A stretch of DNA of 64,000 nucleotides. It comes from Serripes groenlandicus. Taxonomy: Eukaryota > Mollusca > Bivalvia > Cardiida > Cardiidae. The stretch is from positions 35,130,753 to 35,194,752 of the forward strand of contig JASEVX010000010.1 of the NCBI GenBank assembly GCA_031761405.1. The letters run 5' to 3'. Shown here piece after piece: positions 10,690-20,954 of the stretch (position 1 is the stretch's first letter; every line of letters starts with the position of its first letter). The notes below the pieces were generated by a model. The model did no database searches. It was given only the letters and a program-made list of their open reading frames with translations, and was not told the origin of the DNA. Made by a program: the position numbers and the translations under genes.

Positions 10690-10850
10690 TAAATGATGAG
10701 TCATTAAGGTCACACAGTACAAATACATTTAATTGATGAGTCACGTATTTTAAAGGAGGTTAATTGACAAGTCATTAAGGTCACACAGTACACCAAGGGT
10801 TAATTGATGAGTCACTCCCTTTAATTAGGTTAATTGATGAGTCATTATGG
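10690..10850. repeat. Short degenerate repeat carrying four AP-1 sites
   Basis: The phrase AATTGATGAGTCATTAAGGTC recurs with variation. TGAGTCA, the AP-1 consensus, is exact at 10697, 10737, 10807 and 10838. The neighbouring AAGGTCAC is also repeated (10708, 10779). No gene is evident next to it. Confidence 0.55.
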
Positions 10851-11199
10851 CCACCAGGTGCAAATCAGAGGGGCCCCAAAACCCCATTATATGTAGTTTT
10901 GTTGTATTTTTTTTAACTTTAATGGTGCACTTGCTTACATTTACAATTAAGTAAATAGCATAAGCTCTATTTTACAATATACATGTATACATATAATAAT
11001 ACAAAGTCACAATAATATCCGAGCTGTAGATAATGGACTCTAGATAAAGAACTCACAACATGGGGTTTATTTAAATAACAAGAGAGAAATTGTGGGGAAA
11101 AGAGCTGAATACCCCTTCTTAGCTGGACCTATGAATTATACAATAGCATATAGAGTATGACGAGAGACGCAACACTGGCATTTGTTTTCATTACTTTTT
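10851..11199. other. No gene seen
   Basis: AT-rich sequence without any recognisable feature. Confidence 0.4.
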
Positions 11200-13290
11200 T
11201 GTTTAAAAGACTTCCTTAATGTGTACACCTTCCAAGAATGCTAGTCTCAGAGTGAGATCATTTTGATTCCATACCTGAGAGCTTCATCATTGAAAGTTTT
11301 TTGACACTGATATAGCTTGCATTGTATACAGTTTCTAGAGTGTAAATACGATTGTTTCTCAATTTGGCCTAGTGACCTAGTGTTTTACCAAATACGATCC
11401 ATATTCGAATATAGCCTAGCTATCACCAAGACAATCAATCTGATAAAGTTTTAACATGATTTAGTTTAAAATGAATGTAGCTTCCAGAGTATTGTCAAAA
11501 TATTCCTTCAAGTTGGCCTATCGACCTAGGCTTTGACCATAAATGATCAATATTTGAGCTTGAACTAGATATCATCAAGACAAACATTCCGACTTAGTTA
11601 AATTCTTAAATTGAAAAGGCTTCTTCCAGAGTGCTTACAAAAGTGTTACCTAGTTTTCTACTTGGCCAAGATTTGCTGGGGATTTAAGTTCTGATAAACT
11701 TTCATGAAGATTTGATGCACCAATTTTCCAGTAGAGTATTAATAAGGCAAATGTGATTACCATAGATCACCTGATTGATACTCGAGTTATTTTCCTTGAA
11801 TTGTACCATTCTCATGATCACCGGGCATAAGTACTTGAAAACAATCTGTCAAACAAAAACAAAGTTATTATTAATTGATGTTAAGCATGACCATCAAATT
11901 GACAGATAGTGCTGTGAACCCTAAGTTGTCTCTCTGTCTTACATGCAGGCTACACAAACAAAGTTGGATGCGTCCTAAAAGTGGACAAGGCATTATATAT
12001 CGAAAAGACTTTTCAAGTTTTACCAGTATTAGCAATCTGCCCTTGTTTTTCCTGCCGTCGAAATATCTTCTTAACAGTTCTTCTGACCATTTAACTACAA
12101 AAGATTAAGTCAAATGTAAAAAAAATAAAAAAAATCACAGCCATAGAACACTTACTGATGTTTGTGTCGTGATTTTCCAAATGTTATGGAAATACAATGA
12201 AAATAATCAAAGTCGATTATTTTCAAGATCTCAATCTATCTAGAATTATAATAAATTAAGCATTATATGGTTTATATTTGAACAAGATGGCCATGATCGC
12301 TATATCAACCGTATAGTCAATCACAATAATATATTTGCAGTCAGGTAAGCTAATACAAGTTTAATACAATTTCTCTTCAAATTAGTATAGTGACCTTGTA
12401 TTTGATCCGACATGACCCATATGTGCACTTGGTCTAGATATCATCAAAAAGTATTAACAATAATTTTATTCAAGTCTGCCTTGTGACCTAGCTTTTGACC
12501 TGGCATGACAAATATACAAACTTAGCCTTGATAGCATGAATAAAACATTCTGACAAAGTTTTAAGCTGGTTAACCAAACATTGCAGTCCCTAGAATAAAA
12601 ACATGATTTCCCTCAAATTTGGCCCAGTGACCTGATATAACCTATATTTAAGCCTCACCTATATATCTCCAATACGATTATCATGACGAAGTTTCACCAT
12701 GCTCAAGTTAAAATGTGTTATCCAGAGTGTTAACACGATTTTCCTTCAATTTGCTCTAGTGACCTAGTTTTTTGAAAGGACAAAACACATATTTAAACTC
12801 GACCTAGCTATCATCTAGAAAAACATTCTGACAATCTTTCAAGCGGTTGCGGCCTCTAGACTAAAATGTTAACAAGATGTTTCTTCATTTTGACAAGTGA
12901 CCTAGTTTTTAACGCAACATGACCCATATTCGAACTTGGCCTTATATCATCAAGACATCCATTCTGAAAAGTTTCAACATGCTCAAAGTTTCAACAAGAT
13001 TTTTCTAAAATTTGACCTAGTGACCTAGTTTTAGACTAAACATGATCCATTTTCAAACATATCCTTTATATCAGCAAGTCAAACATTCTGAAAAGTTTCA
13101 ACATTCTCAAGTTAAAAATGCTCGAACTTGTCCAATATTTGGTGGAGGTGTCTGTTCCGATAAACTTCCATGAAGATCGGATTCAAAATGTAGCCTGTAG
13201 AGTGTAAACAAGGCAATGTTGACAACGCAATACGGACGGTCGACGAACAAAAAGGTGCTCACAATAGCTCACATTGAGCACTTCCTGCTC
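11200..13290. repeat. Degenerate tandem repeat, unit about 155 bp (copy block 1)
   Basis: Each unit carries, in order, TTCAACATGCTCAAGTT, GAGTGTTAACAAGATTTTCC, TTCAATTTGACC, TAGTGACCTAGTTTTTGACC, ATGACCCATATTCGAAC and TATCATCAAGACAAACATTC. About 12 units are visible. The same family is found at 44400-45600 and 50670-51420. An intact pair of TGACCT half-sites spaced by two bases occurs at 13013-13026. Confidence 0.75.
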
Positions 13291-13309
13291 AGATGAACTA
13301 GAAACAAGA

Positions 13310-13500
13310 GGACCATTATGGTCCTCTATCATTTACCTGATTTAATATCTGAATAGTTTCAAGTCTTGGTGTAGGATCACGCAAGGAACACTAGTGCCAA
13401 CTTCATCTAAGGAACATTTGTGCAAAATTATTTTCAAATCTGGCCTATACTTTTGGACAAGACTATTTTTCAAATGTTCAGTACGTATACCTATAAGGTC
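13310..13500. repeat. Dispersed repeat with inverted GGACCATTATGGTCC start
   Basis: AAGAGGACCATTATGGTCCTC opens the segment, followed by TTTACCTGATT and GGAACATTTGTGCAAAATTA. It matches the opening and body of the 1740-2480 tandem family. Confidence 0.5.
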
Positions 13501-13969
13501 ATGTTTTCCAACGGATAAGAATAATTTGAAATTAAATTTCGTAAGTTTTTAAGATACCCATATATGTTTTGGGATGTTTTTTATAAGCGTTCTACTGTAA
13601 TGCTAATATGTTGTATATAGAACTACATACTATAATTCAATAATGCATATTTGTATGTAGTTTTATAGTAATGATTTTTTTTTTAAAGCGAAACGATCCG
13701 TAAATCGAATCGAAATCATAGCGCCAGGTTATGCCATACTCATGCGAGCATACAAAAACCCTATACTGACTCCGTGTTATCCATCTTTCTCAGTAAAAAC
13801 CGAGAACACAAATTTAATTTATTTGTAGAAATGCATTTCAAGCAAACAAGCCGTCCCAAAAAAAATATCACTTCGTTTAAACTTATTATTTTACATCACG
13901 CTCGATGTCTGCTTCCTAGATACTTAACCAGTACTCGCGCCGTTTGTGTGAACAAATCCCAAAGTCAAA
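13501..13969. other. No gene seen
   Basis: AT-rich sequence. A small frame at 13774-14013 runs into the tRNA-like sequence and has no domain. Confidence 0.35.
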
Positions 13970-14050
13970 ACCGCTCATCACGGGATTCGAACCCGGGACC
14001 TATGGTACAATAGGCCGACGCTGTACCTCGTTACCACTGTCTTCCACACA
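13970..14050 (-). repeat. tRNA-like sequence, probably a SINE head
   Basis: On the minus strand there is an A-box-like GTGGTAACGAGGTACAGCG, a possible anticodon stem CCTAT/ATAGG with loop TGTACC, and a good B box GGGTTCGAATCCCG. The acceptor stem does not pair well and the anticodon loop is one base short, so this is not a functional tRNA. It is more likely the head of a diverged SINE. Confidence 0.4.
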
Positions 14051-15489
14051 ATATATCACTTGTATTGATTGGAGACGATATCATGACCACAGCTCAAATT
14101 TACGACCAAAGAACGTATGTATTGATAGCTTTAATCTGTATTTCCTCCAATATATGGAGATTACACAAAAAGAAACAATATGATATACAAGGGGGAAAAC
14201 GCTACACAAAGTCTCATTTAAATTACCACACTTACATAAAGGTCAATACCTATCATCTGATCGAATACTTCTGAAAACATCCGTAGAACAGAATAACTGC
14301 ACGGAACGACAGTTCAAGAGTTAATACAATTCTAGTGTAAGAAATGTAAGACAGTTTCGGATCTTATTTTGATTATATATGGATGAGTTATATTCGGAGG
14401 GTGAGTATGCTTATGTTTATATAATACTATATTATCCCTTTTCAGGGTTGTGTTTGCAGGGGAAGTGGAGAAAAGGGGTAGGCGCGTGGAGAAAAAACCT
14501 CTATTCCAAATAAACATTTGGTGATGAACTTTCAATTTTATCTTTTTGCATCGGAATTGTATGCGTGTAATTAGCAAGTGTCGATGTTTTTAACGTTATT
14601 TAAAGCAATTTCAATAGGCACAAATATTTACATGTGCAGTTAGGTATTAAAAGAATCCATGTTAAGCTTCGCCAATTGTGTGACTCTTACATGAGGTTTG
14701 GTATTCTCCGTATTTAACAACTCTCTAAATAGCATTGCACTAGGTCTCCTGTAAACAAAACTTTGAGAGAAATTTAACTACGTTCAATTTGGAAGGCTAT
14801 ACATTTTATTAAGTAGTGGTATCGTTCTGATCACATGTTTCTGGACCAGGCCTAAATTTGATAATTGGTCTTTTTGGACCTCATAAGAATACCTTTAGGG
14901 TAACACGAATCCATCGAAGGATAAACAATATAAAACACAGAAGAAATGACTAGTCTCGAACAATTATCCCTTTGATCAATGTTTCCAAGAAGTCATCTCT
15001 ATCGTGGAAAGGTAAGCAATCTGTGCGAACAGAAAAAACACACAAGACAAAACAACGCACCATAAAAACAAACTGATATCACATGTAATATACAATAACA
15101 TGCGACGAAATGTCAAACAGAACTTTGAATGACAGTTACAATTAACAAGAAATATCTTTAAAAAAAAAAAAGGCGATCAATAGGAGAAAACACCAAGAAA
15201 TGGAACATGCACATTCAAGGCCGAGAATACGACACATGACTGGAGATTACGCGATGCTCCCAAGAGGTGTATAAGTTTCAATTGACGATAAATAACTGAA
15301 AACTTATCACGTTTCAAAAATAATTAAAATGTCGCTCTTAAATTCTATATTTCATACGTTTTCACTGATTTTTTTCTGAAATTTATTTCTTAAAGAAAAG
15401 AATTAAAGGTTAGTATGCAGAACGTTTCATTTTAAAACTTCATCTTATTAGTGCCTCTCGTAGGATCGCCAACTTAACTATGAACCAAT
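14051..15489. other. No gene seen
   Basis: AT-rich sequence without repeat structure or coding signal that I can support. Confidence 0.4.
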
Positions 15490-15737
15490 CAAACCGTCAC
15501 TCGTCAATTCGTCACTCGTCAACCTAACTTCACAGAAGTTCGTAACTCGTCAACCTAACTTCAAAGCAGTTCGTCACTCGTCAATTCGTCACTCGTCAAC
15601 CTAACTTCACAGCAGTTCGTCACTCGTCAATTCGTCACTCGTCAACCTAACTTCACAGCAGTTCGTCATTTGTCAATTCGTCACTCGTCAGTCAACCTAA
15701 CTTCACAGCAGTTCGTCACTCGTCAACCTAACTTCAC
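15490..15737. repeat. Minisatellite, unit about 45 bp
   Basis: CGTCACTCGTCAACCTAAC, TTCACAGCAGTT and CGTCACTCGTCAATT alternate about five times. The array ends where the LINE frame begins. Confidence 0.85.
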
Positions 15738-15741
15738 GGAC

Positions 15742-18031
15742 CTCTAGTCAGTAATATTTATACTTTTAGATCCGATCCGGATTCTGCCGATAATTCTTTC
15801 ATCGAAAAAATAGACGAAAATGTGTCACATATTAAATATGGCGACAGCTTTTCTAATGCCTGTCGATTTAACATTGATGACATCACACAAGCCGTCTCTA
15901 CACTGAGCAAAAATAAAGCATGTTCACATGATTGTATTTATAATGAACATGTTATATATGGGGGTAAAGCGCTTCACTCTTTTTTGCTGAAACTGTACAA
16001 CTACATGTTTAAATTTTCCTATATTCCTAAAAAAATGAAATTTGGTCTTATTGTTACACTGTTTAAAGGTGGAAAAAAGAGGAAGGATGACCCAAACAAT
16101 TATAGAGCTATTACTCTGTCGTCTGCTATTTTAAAACTACTTTTAGATGTTGTCAAATCAGATATCAATGTCAGCTTAAACCCTTTACAGTTTGGATTTC
16201 AAAAAGGTGTGAGCTGTACAATGACATCCTTCTTACTGAAAGAATGTATCTGCCATGCAAGAGAAAATGGAAGCAAACTGTATGCCTGCTTCTTAGATAT
16301 TAAAAAAGCATTCGATAAGGTTTGGCACAATGGACTGTTCCATAAACTGCATGAAATGGGAGTAAGTACTGCTACCCTTAAGTCCGTAATTAGTTTGTAT
16401 GATGAATCTGAATCATATGTTCTGTTCAGAGGATATAAATCAGATCCATTTAACGTGACGGTCGGGACCAGACAAGGGGGGCTGAGCTCACCATTTTTCT
16501 ACATTTGTTTTATAAATGGACTACTCTGTACGTTAGATAATAGTCGGTACGGTCTTGTCATGCAGGATACTAATATACCATGCATTACCTCAGCTGATGA
16601 TATGGTTTTACTCAGTTTGTCGAAGAAAGGTCTTGATCGATTATTAAATATTTGTCATTTATATTCTAAAATGTGGATATTCGAGTATAATCCACAGAAA
16701 TGTTCTGTCATTGTTTTTAACGAAAGTAAACATGATTATTCAAATTCTACTAGAAAATGGTCAATCGGATGCCACACTTTACATGAAACTGTAAATTATA
16801 CTCACTTAGGTGTTGTTTGCAATAAGTATATGTCTAATGCCGAAATTGTTAAAGATATCTGTTCAAAGATAAGAGGATCATTCATGTCTCTGTTTATAAT
16901 TGGTCTGAATGAAAAAGGGTTTCACCCCTTTACATGTAAAAAGCTGTATGACACCATAGTTTTTTCTGGGGGACATTTTGGTTGTGAAATACTATTTTCC
17001 TTAAAATCATCAGAATTGCTACAGCTAGAGAGATGTCATAGATTTTGCTTAAAAAGAATTCAAGGCATAGACAAATTTGCAAGAACTGATATTGTCTTAG
17101 GCATGTTACAAATATTAAATATGGAATGCATTATTGATAAACGTAAGTTAAACTTGTTCGGTCAACTCTGCATACTGAATCCTAATAACATTATTAAGGT
17201 AATTTTTATAAAACGGCTGTGTAGTTTCTGCTTGTCAAACTGTACCCAGGCTGGATATTTTTCAGATATTTTCTTCATACTTAAAAAATATGGGCTTACG
17301 AATTATTTGTTTTCTTATTACAACGATGGTATATACCCAAAACGTCTGAAATGGAAAAGTACAATAAAACAGACTGTTAATGCATTTTTCACTGAGCACT
17401 GGTTATATAGAGTTAACAGTGATCCGGACCTTTCCTTATTTGCTAAAATTCATCCAGCTTTCTGTGAAAACATATTTTGGCATATAAGTAAATGCAAATA
17501 CAAATATAAACGACACTGCAGAAATATCATTGAAATTATTTCTGCTCTGGACAGTTATAATGCTAATAAACTCTGCAGTAAATGTGGGTCATTTTACAAT
17601 AATGAAGCTCTACACTGCTTAATACATTGTATATATGTACAAGAAATTAGAAGCAAAGCAATGGATGCCTTGTTTTATACATATGGTATCGAGGTATATA
17701 ATTATTTCTACTCATCTAGTGACGATATCAAACTATGTATTTTACTCGGAGGTCCAATACCAGAGTTTACAGAACTTTTACATGTCTGTCATATTGACTT
17801 CAAAATATTGATGGTATATTACATTGATCGTATGTGGTCAATATTTCATGGCTAAAGTTAATGATGGACATTCCATACTGTCCCATGCCTGAGTACAGCT
17901 GTACATGCTATGACACTTTTTTTTGTTTTTGTTTTTCCACATTTTATTAATACATTGTAATTGATTATTATGTTCATGTAACTCTCCTTTGTAATTTGGA
18001 GGAAATAAAGATATGAATGAATGAATGAATG
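15742..18031 (+). mobile_element. Non-LTR retrotransposon (CR1/Jockey-like LINE), 5' truncated
   Basis: The element is a reverse-transcriptase reading frame followed by a short 3' untranslated region with an AATAAAG and a terminal (ATGA)n tail at 18013-18031. The endonuclease domain expected upstream is absent, and the frame runs straight into the minisatellite at 15490-15737, so the copy is 5' truncated. Short 3' microsatellite tails and the lack of an RNase H domain fit CR1, L2 or Jockey-like clades. The exact clade cannot be set without alignment. Confidence 0.8.
15822..17855 (+). CDS. LINE ORF2 fragment: reverse transcriptase, 677 codons open
   Basis: This is the polymerase part of a retrotransposon protein that copies its own RNA into DNA at a nicked target site. 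The fingers region includes KKMKFGLIVTLFKGGKKRKD and PNNYRAITL. The palm has LDIKKAFDKVW near residue 157, GTRQGGLSSPFF near 215 and SADDMVLLS near 256, where the usual Tyr/Phe before ADD is Ser. A Cys/His cluster (CSKCG, then H and C residues) near residue 584 fits the C-terminal zinc-binding region. The frame opens at GTG and continues upstream without a stop, so the true start is lost. No stops over 2 kb suggests a young insertion. Confidence 0.8.
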   Translation: MSHIKYGDSFSNACRFNIDDITQAVSTLSKNKACSHDCIYNEHVIYGGKALHSFLLKLYNYMFKFSYIPKKMKFGLIVTLFKGGKKRKDDPNNYRAITLSSAILKLLLDVVKSDINVSLNPLQFGFQKGVSCTMTSFLLKECICHARENGSKLYACFLDIKKAFDKVWHNGLFHKLHEMGVSTATLKSVISLYDESESYVLFRGYKSDPFNVTVGTRQGGLSSPFFYICFINGLLCTLDNSRYGLVMQDTNIPCITSADDMVLLSLSKKGLDRLLNICHLYSKMWIFEYNPQKCSVIVFNESKHDYSNSTRKWSIGCHTLHETVNYTHLGVVCNKYMSNAEIVKDICSKIRGSFMSLFIIGLNEKGFHPFTCKKLYDTIVFSGGHFGCEILFSLKSSELLQLERCHRFCLKRIQGIDKFARTDIVLGMLQILNMECIIDKRKLNLFGQLCILNPNNIIKVIFIKRLCSFCLSNCTQAGYFSDIFFILKKYGLTNYLFSYYNDGIYPKRLKWKSTIKQTVNAFFTEHWLYRVNSDPDLSLFAKIHPAFCENIFWHISKCKYKYKRHCRNIIEIISALDSYNANKLCSKCGSFYNNEALHCLIHCIYVQEIRSKAMDALFYTYGIEVYNYFYSSSDDIKLCILLGGPIPEFTELLHVCHIDFKILMVYYIDRMWSIFHG

Positions 18032-18099
18032 TATCGAAGTAAGGTTGCAACCCTGTGACAGACCTGTCAAATTTCACCGTTAATGTCATGATTTAAAGT

Positions 18100-18403
18100 T
18101 GATTGATTGATTGACTGATCGGGGTTTAACGCCGTTTTTAACAATTTCTAAGTCTTATCACGGCGGCCAGTTCACCTACTCATGTGTTTCCTGGTTTTCT
18201 CACACCAGTACTCCACACAACAATCTTCCAAAGCAACTGGCTGCTTTTCCACATAGACTTAGCCCATTGGTGGAAGAAGAATGACGCATGTCGCAATGAC
18301 TTTTGTCAAACGTCGGAAAGAAAGTTGGCCGAGCCGGGATTCGAACTCACAACCCCTGGATTGACAGCCCGCGTCGTTACCGACTGAGCTACCGGGACTC
18401 GAC
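18100..18403 (-). mobile_element. tRNA-derived SINE, full length with 13-bp target duplication
   Basis: On the minus strand the head reads CGGTAGCTCAGTCGGTAACG (A box) and GAGTTCGAATCCCGG (B box). The tail at the left is GATTGATTGATTGACTGATC. Exact flanks CATGATTTAAAGT lie at 18087-18099 and 18404-18416. The perfect duplication implies recent insertion. Confidence 0.88.
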
Positions 18404-18478
18404 CATGATTTAAAGTATGTTGCTCGTAAATCGATCGTTTGCGGATAAAATCCTTGTGAGCAGTGTTAGCCACATAAT

Positions 18479-18607
18479 AGCTGCGACAGGGACTTTGCTT
18501 CTCTAAAAATAGATATGACCTACTCTTTGCATTAGATATTAACGTTAATATCTATAAATAGAGTAGGTCATATCTATTTTTAGAGAAGCAAAGTCCCTGT
18601 CGCAGCT
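18479..18607. repeat. Near-perfect 129-bp palindrome
   Basis: The left arm AGCTGCGACAGGGACTTTGC continues through TTCTCTAAAAATAGATATG. It is matched by the reverse complement ending GCAAAGTCCCTGTCGCAGCT, with centre AGATATTAACGTTAATATCT. Only a few mismatches lie near the centre. No TTAA or other clear target duplication is visible. It may be a minimal foldback element. Confidence 0.85.
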
Positions 18608-18609
18608 GG

Positions 18610-20270
18610 CATAGACATCATGTTTAACCGTCCAATCTGATTACAATAAACACAGTTCGGTGTCAACATACAAATGCAGCCGGGATATTCGGATTTTGGT
18701 CAGGGTCAAATATTTAGTAAATATACTTTCAATATAGAGATGTTTTATATTTTAGCATATATATCTTCAATTCATCTGCTGCAGATATGTTGTATTTTGA
18801 AAAGACTTACGATCCGAAATCGCTTGACACGGCTTTCATTGACTTCGTTAGGCGTTGTTTTACTGTCTTTCGGCTTTTGTCACTATTCAGTAAGCATTGA
18901 AAAGGCTTCTCATCTAAAATTCATCACCATTTGTAAGGTTTTATCTAATCGATCAGAGAGCCGCGACTTCGTGTAGTGTCGAGGAGTTACAATATGGATT
19001 AACTACTAGCACTACAGACTTATTTTGTTCGTGATTTAAATTCTTTGAAATATGCCTAAAATACAGAATGTTCAAAGAACCCAAAAGAAAACCGATCTTT
19101 TAAATTAGTATTGATTTTCTAGTCTTGTACAATAGTAAGACTGGATTAGTATAGCAAATAGGTATAAAACTCCCGGCCAAAATATTGGATTGCTTTTGTT
19201 TTCGTTGTTGATTTATTATTTCAGGCATATTTAAATGGAAAAAAAAAATACGAACAACATACGAGTGCGGTCCAAGTTCCATAGACCGTGAATTGCACCG
19301 TGTATTGGTATTTTCCTATAATACGCCAAGGATAAGGTACTGTTTACATACATGTCTAACCCAAATAAAAAAGTATATTGATACAGAATTCACATGATTC
19401 TCATCAGTGTTCGTTTTGTTCTATATTCAATTGCGAAACAAACAGCAAAATACAATGTCCAACTTAAAACAGGTTGTAAACACATATCGTAATTAGCTTT
19501 TCAGCACACAGAGCTGTCAATACCACGGTCACGGGTTCGAATACCTGAAATGGAATGTCTGTTATTTATAACAAATAGACAAGTAACTGCGAGGTTTGAA
19601 GGCAGGCTTAAGACAGAAACGTTCATGTGTTGATCATAAAACGACCCCAGGAATCATCGTCGAACAAATAAATGAATTGTAAATTTAACATTGTTGGACT
19701 TCCATAGATCCTAACAAGTTAACAGCAACTATACAATGGGTTCACTTTCCAAGAAGTCATCTCAGCTGGAATTTCAGTAAGTACCAGGGTTAAGATATGG
19801 TTGTTTGCTTTTTCATCTCCTATTCCATATGGTTTTTAGATTTGCTTAGCAAAACGTCTTACAACAACCCAAAAGGTACACAGTGATGACAAATCTGCAC
19901 AACCACATATTCTCGCTAGAACCGTTATTATCCGCCTACTATTAGGAAAGCCATCCATATTCTTTTTCCGAACAACAAGACGATCATAATAACTCTGTTT
20001 CTCAAACCATTTATTTTGGATAGGGCATAGTGATTTAGGTTTTGACGCCATTTGATTCCGTTTCAAAATGTACCTAGATTTGACGTGGACGAACAGTCTG
20101 ATAAACTTCCATTTTAAACATTGTACGAGAAATGTGGGACGCGTTCACATGGATGTTCTAATTTTTGACATTTAGTGGCCTAGTCTTAGACACAGCTTCA
20201 TATGTCACCGATATTAAATGGAGATGAGTGTTCCGGTGACCCTTCATGGTATTTATTAGTTAATTTTGGC
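18610..20270. other. No gene seen
   Basis: A 100-codon frame at 18674-18976 (+) and a 76-codon frame at 19836-20066 (-) have no recognisable domain. The second reads like an ordinary protein but has no splice or homology support. I leave both uncalled. Confidence 0.35.
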
Positions 20271-20273
20271 AAT

Positions 20274-20576
20274 TAGGAGCGTTTTCGGCTAATGCAATCC
20301 AGTTACTCGAGTAGAAAATCTGGACATGCGCAGTACACGACACGAGTAACCATTCACGAACGCCTAACCCCAGTCTTGTGTTGTTTACAAAATGGCGACC
20401 TTCTGTGCATCAGCCGTCGCCATCTTGGATCTCGTTTTACCGTCAAATAGTGGGGGTCGTTCGAGTCAAGTAGATTAGTGATTAAGCGCATGCGCAGTTC
20501 GCTTACTCGATATGTTCGACTTTCAACTCCAGTTACTCTCGTTACGCGAGTAAACAAGTCGAAAACGCTCTAAAAT
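20274..20576. mobile_element. MITE with GAGCGTTTTCG termini
   Basis: TAGGAGCGTTTTCGGCTAA at the left and GTCGAAAACGCTCTA at the right are inverted. Inner arms CCAGTTACTCGAGTAG and CTCGTTACGCGAGTAA also face each other. Two GCATGCGCAG / CATGCGCAGT segments sit inside. About 300 bp, non-coding. The family is not identified. Confidence 0.6.
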
Positions 20577-20954
20577 TACCTGGTTTGCGAACCCACGCGA
20601 ACCAAGTTCAAATCTGACCGAAATGTGATGACAATAAATAATCTGATTTGTTATCATGGCGAAAGTGAGATATCCAGAGTGTTTTCAAACTCTTCTAAAA
20701 AAGTACCCATTGACCTAGATTTCAAACTTTGATGTCGATGAATGATCTGATTAGATAATTGAAAAGATGAATAAAGCGACCTCTACAAGTTCACAAGTTT
20801 TCTTCAATACAATTGTTCGATAGCAAACGAAAGTTAAACCACCAATCAAATTACACCTTTATCAACTTTAACACGAATCGTTACAAACATTGAGAGTATA
20901 TCCTGGTACTTCTCTTTACACATTGCAGGTATACTAAACCAGTAAGATTGTTGG
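20577..20954. other. No gene seen; diverged repeat traces
   Basis: TTGACCTAGATTTCAAACTTTGA and GATGAATGATCTGAT resemble single diverged units of the 155-bp tandem family. Confidence 0.35.

Noticed and set aside
13970..14050. Functional tRNA gene on the minus strand
   Set aside because: The acceptor stem does not pair and the anticodon loop has six bases.
19836..20066. 76-codon minus-strand frame as a small gene
   Set aside because: No domain, no clear splice sites and no repeat relation; too little evidence to call.
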